From Bacteroidota bacterium (GTDB taxonomy: Bacteria > Bacteroidota > Ignavibacteria > Ignavibacteriales > Ignavibacteriaceae): 13,637 nucleotides of DNA. Shown in pieces: positions 8,296 to 13,637 of this stretch. The stretch spans positions 1 through 13,637 of the forward strand of contig JAJYOQ010000064.1 of NCBI GenBank assembly GCA_021796135.1, written 5' to 3'. The stretch's first letter is position 1. Each line of letters begins with the position of its first letter. Under the pieces are notes generated by a model. The model was given only the letters and a program-made list of their open reading frames with translations. It was not told the origin of the DNA and ran no database searches. A program made the position numbers and the translations under genes.

Positions 8296-8799
8296 TTAAT
8301 TATTCAATTTATTTTTTAATTCATTGAGCGGCGACCATCTACTGTCAACTTTTGTTTGAGAACAATTACATAAGCCTTCATTTAGATTTTTACCGCACTT
8401 AATACAAAGACCTTTGCAATCTTCACTGCATAATTTTTTCATCGGAACCGCAAGTATAGCGAAGTCTTTAACATCATTATCAATATTTATTTTATCAGCA
8501 TCTAATGGTAAGTATGTAATACCTATAGAACCATCTTCAACAGGTTCTACTCCGAAAAAATAAACCATTTTATACTGCGTAACAACATTTTGTTCAAATT
8601 CTGAATTGCATCTATCACACTCAAAATTTGCTTTTAGCGATAGATTTGCATTTAGAACAATTTGACTGCGTGTTTTGCTTAATTCTATCTCAACGTTTAC
8701 ATTACCAACAAAGAAATCATTTATATTGAGGTCTTTTGCTGATTCTTCAAAATTATAATAATGAACGCCATCACTTAAATTAGAAATCTTAATAATCAT
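8296..8799 (-). CDS. DUF177 / YceD family protein (upstream partner of rpmF)
   Basis: A 167-aa protein of the DUF177 family, which is nearly always encoded just before rpmF. In E. coli and plants, members have been linked to 23S rRNA accumulation. The N-terminus [17 protein letters not shown] fits the family. C61-x2-C64 (CDRC) is followed by a late cluster C124, C128, C132, C135, C144, C146 around [17 protein letters not shown], likely binding zinc. I choose ATG 8797-8799. The frame extends upstream to 8862, but those 21 hydrophobic residues are not family-like and would overlap the -35/-10 promoter at 8834-8862. With the downstream start the leader is about 28 nt. It is the first gene of the operon. 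Confidence 0.9.
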   Translation of the reverse strand: MIIKISNLSDGVHYYNFEESAKDLNINDFFVGNVNVEIELSKTRSQIVLNANLSLKANFECDRCNSEFEQNVVTQYKMVYFFGVEPVEDGSIGITYLPLDADKINIDNDVKDFAILAVPMKKLCSEDCKGLCIKCGKNLNEGLCNCSQTKVDSRWSPLNELKNKLNN

Positions 8800-8833
8800 A
8801 GCGGTTCTCAAAAAGACGAAAAAAACAAGCCAA

Positions 8834-8862
8834 AATATAGACATACCGTCATTGATAATCAA
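8834..8862 (-). promoter_or_regulatory. Sigma70-like promoter of the DUF177-rpmF-plsX-fab-rnc operon
   Basis: On the minus strand TTGATT (8862-8857, -35) is separated by exactly 17 nt from TATATT (8839-8834, -10). That is four and five matches to the consensus hexamers. Transcription would begin near 8827, leaving a leader of roughly 28 nt before the DUF177 ATG. The -35 hexamer lies inside a perfect dyad, TTGAT-A-ATCAA (8852-8862), which could be an operator or chance. No other equally good promoter is seen on this strand upstream of the operon. Confidence 0.65.
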
Positions 8863-8891
8863 ATTTTTTTACGCCTAGCACTTTTCTATTT

Positions 8892-8955
8892 TTGACTACA
8901 GAACTTCATTTATTTAATATAATTCTTTGATAAATTTTAATTATATGCTTAACAT
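8892..8955 (+). promoter_or_regulatory. Probable promoter region of the ABC-transporter operon
   Basis: The divergent gap 8863-9011 is very AT-rich and must serve the plus-strand operon. Candidates are a perfect TATAAT (8918-8923) with TTGACT (8892-8897) at a long 20-nt spacing, and TTGATA (8927-8932) with TAACAT (8950-8955) at 17 nt. I cannot choose between them from sequence. Confidence 0.35.
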
Positions 8956-9011
8956 AATATATTTGTTAATATCATTATATAAATTATAAAAATAACTCAA
9001 CTGACTATTTG

Positions 9012-9908
9012 ATGCTAATTGTCAAAAATTTGATAAAAGATTTCAAAGGAATTAAAGCAGTAAATGATTTGTCATTTTCAATTGGAAAAGGAGAAATTTT
9101 CGGGTTATTAGGTCCTAACGGCGCAGGTAAAACGACCACTATTAGGACTGTCTTAAATATAATTAAACCAAATTCAGGGATAATTGAATATAATGGTACA
9201 CAAATAGATAATAGTTTCTTCAACAAAATCGGCTATTTACCTGAAGAAAGAGGATTATATAGAAAAAATACAATTATCGATGTTATTCTTTTTTTTGCTA
9301 AGATGAAGGGAATGGAAACATCAGATGCCAAATCTGAAGCTAAAAAATGGTTAGCAAAATTCAGCATAGAAGATTATTACAATAAAAATATTGAAACACT
9401 CTCAAAGGGAAATCAGCAGAAAATTCAGTTTATAATTTCTGTAATACACAGCCCATCTTTAATAATTTTGGACGAACCGTTTAGCGGATTTGACCCGATT
9501 AACCAGCAAATTATAAGAGAGGAGATATTATCTTTTGCAAATCAGGGCAAAATAATAATTCTATCAACCCATCAAATGGAAACAGCAGAAAAACTATGCT
9601 CGGATATACTTTTAATAAATAACGGCAAAGAAGTTTTAAGCGGAAAATTAATTGATATAAAGAAACAATTTGGAAGCAACTACATCAATATTGATTATAG
9701 CGGAGATAGTTCATTTATTAATTCATTACCAGGTATTAATCATATTGAAAATTATATGAATTCAGCCCAAATACAGTTAAAAGAAGGTATAAATCCAGCA
9801 GAATTCTTGCGACAAATTGTTCAGAGACTTGATGTTAAATATTTCTCTGTAGTTGAGCCGTCCTTAAATAAGATTTTCATTGATCTAATTAAACAGCGTT
9901 CAGAATAA
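9012..9908 (+). CDS. ABC transporter ATP-binding protein (NatA/YhaQ type)
   Basis: The cytoplasmic ATPase of an ABC-2 type exporter, 298 aa. Walker A is GPNGAGKTT (34-42). The Q-loop region reads YLPEERGLY (75-83), with the usual glutamine replaced by glutamate, as in NatA/YhaQ-like proteins. The signature is LSKGNQQK (130-137), Walker B LIILDEPFSGFDP (150-162), and the switch histidine H187 (STHQM). A C-terminal domain of about 85 residues follows, as in DUF4162-bearing exporters. I start at ATG 9012; a TTG directly before it adds one residue. The permease begins 3 nt after the stop, so the two form one transporter. The substrate is unknown. NatAB exports sodium in Bacillus, but that should not be assumed here. 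Confidence 0.93.
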   Translation: MLIVKNLIKDFKGIKAVNDLSFSIGKGEIFGLLGPNGAGKTTTIRTVLNIIKPNSGIIEYNGTQIDNSFFNKIGYLPEERGLYRKNTIIDVILFFAKMKGMETSDAKSEAKKWLAKFSIEDYYNKNIETLSKGNQQKIQFIISVIHSPSLIILDEPFSGFDPINQQIIREEILSFANQGKIIILSTHQMETAEKLCSDILLINNGKEVLSGKLIDIKKQFGSNYINIDYSGDSSFINSLPGINHIENYMNSAQIQLKEGINPAEFLRQIVQRLDVKYFSVVEPSLNKIFIDLIKQRSE

Positions 9909-9911
9909 ACT

Positions 9912-11147
9912 ATGAATAAAATTTTGGCTGTTGCCGGCTGGGAATTTTGGGGAAAAGTTAAGACTAAGACTTTTTTCATTTCTTTATTATTAACACCAAT
10001 AATAATTATTTTATTTAGTGCAGGCCCATCTTTATTATCAGATTACAATTCTAATTCAACAAAAGTAATCGGTATTGTAGACAGCACATCATTTTTTTAT
10101 ACCGGCATGAAAAATATTCTTGAAAATTATAAACTTAAAGACGGACAACCTGCTTATGTCTTACTAAATTTGTTATCTAATCAAGGGACAAATGAAATTG
10201 CAGCTGATTCTTTAGTGCTATCTAATAGGATAGACGGATATTTATTAATAAAAGGTCAGAATATTACATCAGATTTAATTGAGTATCGCAGTAAAGAAAG
10301 TGCAAGCTCATTAGATTTAAGCAGGTTCCAATCAGCGTTTAACAGAGTCAAATTAGGGGTGTTATTTCCCCCGGTTAATATCAATCCTGATTTAATAAAT
10401 ATTTATTCAGAAAAAACAGAAATAACCCAAGGCATAATTAATAAGACCAAGAGCGATAACGATAGTAGTTTTTTAAGTGTATTTTACCGTTCTTTTATAT
10501 ATATAATTCTTTTTGTAACTATGATATTATCGTCGGGCGGAATGTTAATCCGAAGTTTAGTTGAAGAAAAGTCAAACCGAATAATTGAAATTTTAGTTTC
10601 CAGCTGCACCTCAAGTCAGCTTCTTGCAGGAAAAGTCTTTGGTTTTACAGCACTCGGTATAGCACAAGTAATTACCTGGAGCATTTTCGGAATTATATTA
10701 ACCACTGTTCTAAGATTACCGGCTGAAATTTTTCATAATTTATTACCAATGTTTTTTTACTTTGTTCTCGGGTTTATTTTTTACACAGCAATTTTTGTGG
10801 GGATTGGTTCAATTGTTAATACTGAGCATGAAGCCCAACAGATAACAAGTTATCTAAGTTTAGCCCTAATTCTTCCAATATCTGTTTCAGTGCCGGCAAT
10901 TGAAAATCCGAATTCTATTTTCGTACAAATCCTTTCTTACATTCCATTTACGATACCTTCGATAATGATATTAAAATTTAACGTAGAAAGTGTATCATTC
11001 TCTGAAATAATAATTTCAAGTTTCATAATGCTAATTTCTATTTTTATTGTTATAAAGGTATCTGCAAAGATTTTTAGAATAGGGATATTATCTTTTGGGA
11101 TAAGACCGTCATTAGGGGAAATTATGAATTGGCTAAAAGAAAAATAA
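9912..11147 (+). CDS. ABC-2 type transporter permease (NatB/YhaP type)
   Basis: The membrane partner of the preceding ATPase, 411 aa. One membrane segment lies near residues 22-42. A non-cytoplasmic domain of about 140 residues follows (roughly 45-190). Then come several membrane segments: about 190-212, 240-263, 273-298, 308-328 and 366-386. The block LIRSLVEEKSNRIIEILVSSCTSSQLLAGKVFG after the second segment is the hallmark of ABC-2 permeases of the NatB/YhaP kind. The starting ATG is 3 nt after the ATPase stop. The stop is followed after 2 nt by the PrsW-family ATG, or overlaps a possible TTG start of that gene, so the genes are co-transcribed. Substrate unknown. Confidence 0.92.
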   Translation: MNKILAVAGWEFWGKVKTKTFFISLLLTPIIIILFSAGPSLLSDYNSNSTKVIGIVDSTSFFYTGMKNILENYKLKDGQPAYVLLNLLSNQGTNEIAADSLVLSNRIDGYLLIKGQNITSDLIEYRSKESASSLDLSRFQSAFNRVKLGVLFPPVNINPDLINIYSEKTEITQGIINKTKSDNDSSFLSVFYRSFIYIILFVTMILSSGGMLIRSLVEEKSNRIIEILVSSCTSSQLLAGKVFGFTALGIAQVITWSIFGIILTTVLRLPAEIFHNLLPMFFYFVLGFIFYTAIFVGIGSIVNTEHEAQQITSYLSLALILPISVSVPAIENPNSIFVQILSYIPFTIPSIMILKFNVESVSFSEIIISSFIMLISIFIVIKVSAKIFRIGILSFGIRPSLGEIMNWLKEK

Positions 11148-11149
11148 TA

Positions 11150-12106
11150 ATGTTATATTTAGCATCCCTCATAGCGGCAATAGTCCCAATGATGTTATAC
11201 TTAATAATCATTTGGCAGCTTGATTTTTATAACCGAAAACCATTCAAATTAGTATTTCGATTTTTTACATGGGGGGCAGTAGGGTCAATTGTTTTTGCTA
11301 TTATTGGAAGTGCAATAATATCCGAATCCCTCTCTGTCATTATCAAAAACCCGATAAAGTTAAATCATCTCAGCACTATTGTGGTTGCACCTTACATTGA
11401 AGAAATTACAAAAGGATGCTTTTTATTTTTCACATTTTCAAACAAGAAAGTTGACTTTATAACCGACGGGTTACTATACGGCGGCGCTATCGGACTTGGA
11501 TTCGGTATGACAGAGAATTTCTTTTATTTTGTCACATATGGACATAGTTTTTCTCAATGGATTTCAATTGTAGTTATCCGGTCATTATTTTCCGGAGTTA
11601 TGCATTGTGTCTCTACAGGTACTCTAGGAGCTTTCATTGGATATTCAAAATTGAAATCCAGTAATAATAGGATTTTCTATATTATTACCGGATTGACCAT
11701 CGCAATAGTAATTCATTTTGCATGGAATTTAAGCGTCAGCATGGAGACAACTACTTCAATAGGATTTTTATTCATGTTAATTACAATTTTAGTTTTTATA
11801 TTTTTTTATGTTTTAGCAATTAATTCCGAGAAGGAAATAATCTTTAATGAATTATATGATGAATACAAGAACGGTTTAATACCTTTTGAACATTTAATAA
11901 TTTTAAATTCCGGCAAAAGAAATAAATCCGGCTGGGTTGATGAAAGCATTCGTAAATCATATATTAGTGCATCTACAACTTTAGCTTTTAGGAAAATGGA
12001 ATTAAAAAATTCTTCAGGGTCCAGTAAAATTTTTTACTCAAATGATGTTGAATATTATCGGCAGTTCATTTTCAATTTATTACATATCCATTCAAAGCTA
12101 GAATGA
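11150..12106 (+). CDS. PrsW-family intramembrane protease
   Basis: A polytopic membrane protein of 318 aa with the PrsW (MEROPS M82) pattern. EEITK (84-88) gives the EExxK motif. E122 lies in GLGFGMTENFFYF, H152 in RSLFSGVMHCVSTGTLGAFIG, and H189 in IVIHFAWNL. All presumed active-site residues are therefore present. Hydrophobic segments fall near 2-22, 38-58, 107-130, 140-165, 176-195 and 202-222. A soluble tail of about 95 residues follows, longer than in B. subtilis PrsW (about 218 aa). In Bacillus, PrsW makes the first cut in the anti-sigma factor RsiW. No sigma/anti-sigma pair is in this window, so the target is unknown. The ATG at 11150 is preferred; a TTG at 11129 would overlap the permease by 19 nt. 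Confidence 0.85.
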   Translation: MLYLASLIAAIVPMMLYLIIIWQLDFYNRKPFKLVFRFFTWGAVGSIVFAIIGSAIISESLSVIIKNPIKLNHLSTIVVAPYIEEITKGCFLFFTFSNKKVDFITDGLLYGGAIGLGFGMTENFFYFVTYGHSFSQWISIVVIRSLFSGVMHCVSTGTLGAFIGYSKLKSSNNRIFYIITGLTIAIVIHFAWNLSVSMETTTSIGFLFMLITILVFIFFYVLAINSEKEIIFNELYDEYKNGLIPFEHLIILNSGKRNKSGWVDESIRKSYISASTTLAFRKMELKNSSGSSKIFYSNDVEYYRQFIFNLLHIHSKLE

Positions 12107-12804
12107 TGAAATCTGATTCAATTATTTACTTGTTATCTCTAGAGCCTAAGCTGAATCCGAATGATTTAAATACTTTCGAAGGGTTCAATGTTGATAATAC
12201 TATGCTTCTCAATGAAACATTAATATTAAATAGTATGGAAATTATTTTTTCTCTTAGAGAAGATTTTTCATCTGTCTTTGCCTTTGACAACAAAGATTTA
12301 GATTTCATTACAACAGAATTTTTCAAAGACCAGTCATACGGGTTTTTCTCCGATACATCAAATCAGCATAGTTACATTAAGTCGCTATTTGAAAAATATT
12401 CAAACAAATATGCTAATAATTTAATAATTTTTTCAAATGCTATCGGAATTACATCAAATGACATTTTGCAAATTTTTAATTTACTTAGTAAAGATGATGA
12501 GAATATTGTAATAGGGAAAGCGCCGAATAATAGAGTTACTTTTCTTGGATTTAATTCCTTCAATCTGGAATTATTTGAAAAGATCAGCTGGAATAAAATA
12601 GAATATGAAAAACTGCTTCAACAAGTCAATCAACATGAAAATTTTTTACATGTTATGGACAATTTCTTAATAGTTGAGGACTTAAATGATTTTAGGAATC
12701 TCTATACAGAATTATCGAAAAAGGAAAGCCTAAGCTATTGCAGCCAATCAATGCATGAAAAATTCACACATCTATTTATTGAATATAAGGAACTTCTTAA
12801 ATGA
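12103..12804 (+). CDS. Hypothetical protein resembling degenerate DUF2064 (TIGR04282-type sugar-nucleotide transferase fold)
   Basis: 233 aa, no signal peptide or membrane segment. By eye, the second half follows the order of DUF2064 proteins: a strand with NAIGITSNDILQIFNLL where the family has a DxPxLT..L helix, IVIGKAPNNRVTFLGF in place of vvlGPaeDGGYyLlG, ELFEKISWNK in place of LFegIpWST, and a final LIVEDLNDFRNLY in place of the DvDtpeDL block. The acidic residues and the DGGY motif are missing, so sugar-nucleotide or metal binding may be lost. This is remote similarity and could be wrong. The start ATG overlaps the upstream TGA (ATGA); an ATG at 12106 is equally possible. The stop overlaps nadD by 4 nt, so the gene is coupled on both sides. 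Confidence 0.6.
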   Translation: MMKSDSIIYLLSLEPKLNPNDLNTFEGFNVDNTMLLNETLILNSMEIIFSLREDFSSVFAFDNKDLDFITTEFFKDQSYGFFSDTSNQHSYIKSLFEKYSNKYANNLIIFSNAIGITSNDILQIFNLLSKDDENIVIGKAPNNRVTFLGFNSFNLELFEKISWNKIEYEKLLQQVNQHENFLHVMDNFLIVEDLNDFRNLYTELSKKESLSYCSQSMHEKFTHLFIEYKELLK

Positions 12805-13379
12805 GGTCTATAGGGATCTTCGGGGGTACATTTGATCCGATTCATATCGGTCATTTGATTACTGCTCAAGCCGTAAGAGAGAAACGGAATTTGGATAAAA
12901 TTATATTTATACCGACATTAATATCACCACATAAAACAGAGATACCGACAATAAGCCCTATACATAGGCTTGAAATGATAAAACTCTCTATTAAAAATAT
13001 ACCATATTTTGATTTTTCTAAGATTGAGATTGAAAATCAGGCAATATCCTATACCATTGACACGCTATTTAGCTTAAGAAAACAATTTGATAATATTGAA
13101 TTAATAATAGGTTTTGATAATATATTAAAATTTAGCACATGGAAAAATCCGGATAATATTTTAATGTTATCAAAGCTAATAGTTTTAAGAAGAAAATTAT
13201 CTGAATTGCCAGAGGTAGAAGATAAGTACTACAAATCTGCTATTTTTGTTGATACACCCACAATAGAAATCAGCTCAAGCGAGGTAAGAGAAAGAATTAA
13301 GAATAATTTACCGATTAAGTTTTTGGTCCCAGCAAAAGTTGAACAATATATTTACAAACACAATTTATATAAGGAGTAA
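12801..13379 (+). CDS. nadD: Nicotinate-nucleotide adenylyltransferase
   Basis: Joins nicotinate mononucleotide to ATP, making deamido-NAD, an essential step of NAD synthesis in the cytoplasm. The 192-aa nucleotidyltransferase has GIFGGTFDPIHIGH (5-18) with the ATP-binding HxGH (15-18), a PxxxxPHK segment (IPTLISPHK), and the second motif ISSSEVRERI (157-166) in place of ISSTxIR. Length is normal for NadD. The ATG overlaps the previous TGA (ATGA), with AAGGAA eight bases upstream. Bases 13211-13265 of the gene reappear in reverse orientation at the right end of the window. This does not damage the gene here. Confidence 0.95.
   Translation: MRSIGIFGGTFDPIHIGHLITAQAVREKRNLDKIIFIPTLISPHKTEIPTISPIHRLEMIKLSIKNIPYFDFSKIEIENQAISYTIDTLFSLRKQFDNIELIIGFDNILKFSTWKNPDNILMLSKLIVLRRKLSELPEVEDKYYKSAIFVDTPTIEISSSEVRERIKNNLPIKFLVPAKVEQYIYKHNLYKE
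13211..13265 (+). repeat. Left arm of a perfect 55-bp inverted repeat (inside nadD)
   Basis: This stretch of nadD, from AGAGGTAGAAG to CACCCACAATA, is identical to the reverse complement of 13583-13637. Paired positions sum to 26848, and the first mismatch is 13266 against 13582. It is ordinary nadD coding sequence, so this arm is the original. Confidence 0.97.
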
Positions 13380-13382
13380 AAA

Positions 13383-13619
13383 GTGAAAATTCTAGTAACA
13401 GGCGGAGCCGGATTTATAGCATCCCACATATCTGATGCATTTATTGCCGAAGGTAATGAAGTTTTTATTCTTGATAATCTAGCAACGGGATTTGAAAAGA
13501 ATATTAATCCGAAAGCAAATTTTATCAATTCAGATATTTGCGATAAAAATTTGATTAAACTTTTCGAAAAAGAAAAATTTGATATTGTGGGTGTATCAAC
13601 AAAAATAGCAGATTTGTAG
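13383..13619 (+). CDS. NAD-dependent sugar epimerase/dehydratase (GalE-like), N-terminus only; open frame corrupted by a fold-back junction
   Basis: The start is GTG 13383, with AAGGAG seven bases upstream, 3 nt after nadD. Residues 1-69 are a clean start of an extended short-chain dehydrogenase: the Rossmann motif TGGAGFIASH (6-15) and acidic D31 in ILDNLATG for the NAD ribose, with FDIV at 66-69. Family members normally continue with an H-x-A-A-Q type segment and about 240 more residues. Here nine foreign residues (GVSTKIADL) and a stop follow, because from about 13583 the DNA is the reverse complement of nadD. The true gene is most likely full length in the organism and cut by a chimeric contig end. 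UDP-glucose 4-epimerase is the nearest guess; the exact substrate cannot be told. Confidence 0.85.
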   Translation: MKILVTGGAGFIASHISDAFIAEGNEVFILDNLATGFEKNINPKANFINSDICDKNLIKLFEKEKFDIVGVSTKIADL

Positions 13620-13637
13620 TACTTATCTTCTACCTCT
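13583..13637 (-). repeat. Right arm of the 55-bp inverted repeat at the window end (copied nadD sequence)
   Basis: The last 55 bases are nadD sequence in reverse orientation, and the match continues to the last base of the window. It breaks the epimerase frame after FDIV. TATTGTG (13583-13589) fits both the expected epimerase codons and the nadD copy, so the junction has microhomology of a few bases. A fold-back amplification or assembly chimera is the simplest cause. Confidence 0.97.

Noticed and set aside
9005..9226. Minus-strand open frame opposite the start of the ABC ATPase
   Set aside because: It is antisense to the Walker A region. Its proline/leucine-rich segment is just the complement of the P-loop coding sequence.
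12126..12563. Two minus-strand open frames (12126-12326 and 12372-12563) opposite the DUF2064-like gene
   Set aside because: Low-complexity antisense frames. The plus-strand gene is tightly coupled to its neighbours and accounts for the region.
13590..13619. A natural short or frameshifted epimerase ending in GVSTKIADL
   Set aside because: Those codons are the reverse complement of nadD, so the ending is foreign sequence and not a mutation within the epimerase gene.

Overview
The window looks like a chromosomal contig from an AT-rich, non-parasitic bacterium of the Bacteroidota/Chlorobiota/Ignavibacteriota group. The gene order DUF177-rpmF-plsX-fabH-fabD-fabG-acpP-fabF-rnc, a long fused-type GcvP, a DUF3109 cysteine protein and generally weak Shine-Dalgarno sequences all point that way. 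Ignavibacteriota is my best guess, from gene content only.

The minus-strand half (1-8862) holds a partial gcvP (1-1207) and a ten-gene fatty-acid/phospholipid initiation operon. In transcription order the operon is: DUF177/YceD protein, rpmF (L32, a 59-aa gene easily missed), plsX, fabH, fabD, a DUF3109 protein, fabG, acpP, fabF, rnc. A good sigma70-like promoter (TTGATT-17-TATATT) sits at 8834-8862, 28-29 nt upstream of the likely DUF177 start. A hairpin plus T-run directly after acpP (3431-3458) looks like an internal terminator or attenuator that would let acpP mRNA exceed fabF-rnc. Together these genes make malonyl-ACP (FabD), start the chain (FabH), reduce it (FabG), elongate it (FabF) on AcpP, and open the route to phospholipid (PlsX). 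L32 and RNase III tie the unit to ribosome and RNA metabolism, as in many bacteria.

The plus-strand half (9012 to the end) is a divergent, tightly packed operon: ABC ATPase, ABC-2 permease (NatA/NatB or YhaQ/YhaP type), a PrsW-family intramembrane protease, a degenerate DUF2064-like (nucleotide-diphospho-sugar transferase fold) protein, nadD (NAD synthesis), and the beginning of a GalE-like NAD-dependent sugar epimerase. The genes overlap or are separated by only a few bases.

The most unexpected signal is at the right edge. The last 55 bases (13583-13637) are a perfect reverse complement of part of nadD (13211-13265). The epimerase frame is lost exactly at this junction, which carries microhomology. 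This is most simply a fold-back chimera at a contig end, so the 'short' epimerase is probably not real biology. I found no tRNA, rRNA, CRISPR, insertion sequence or phage feature, and no clear new defence or mobile system.
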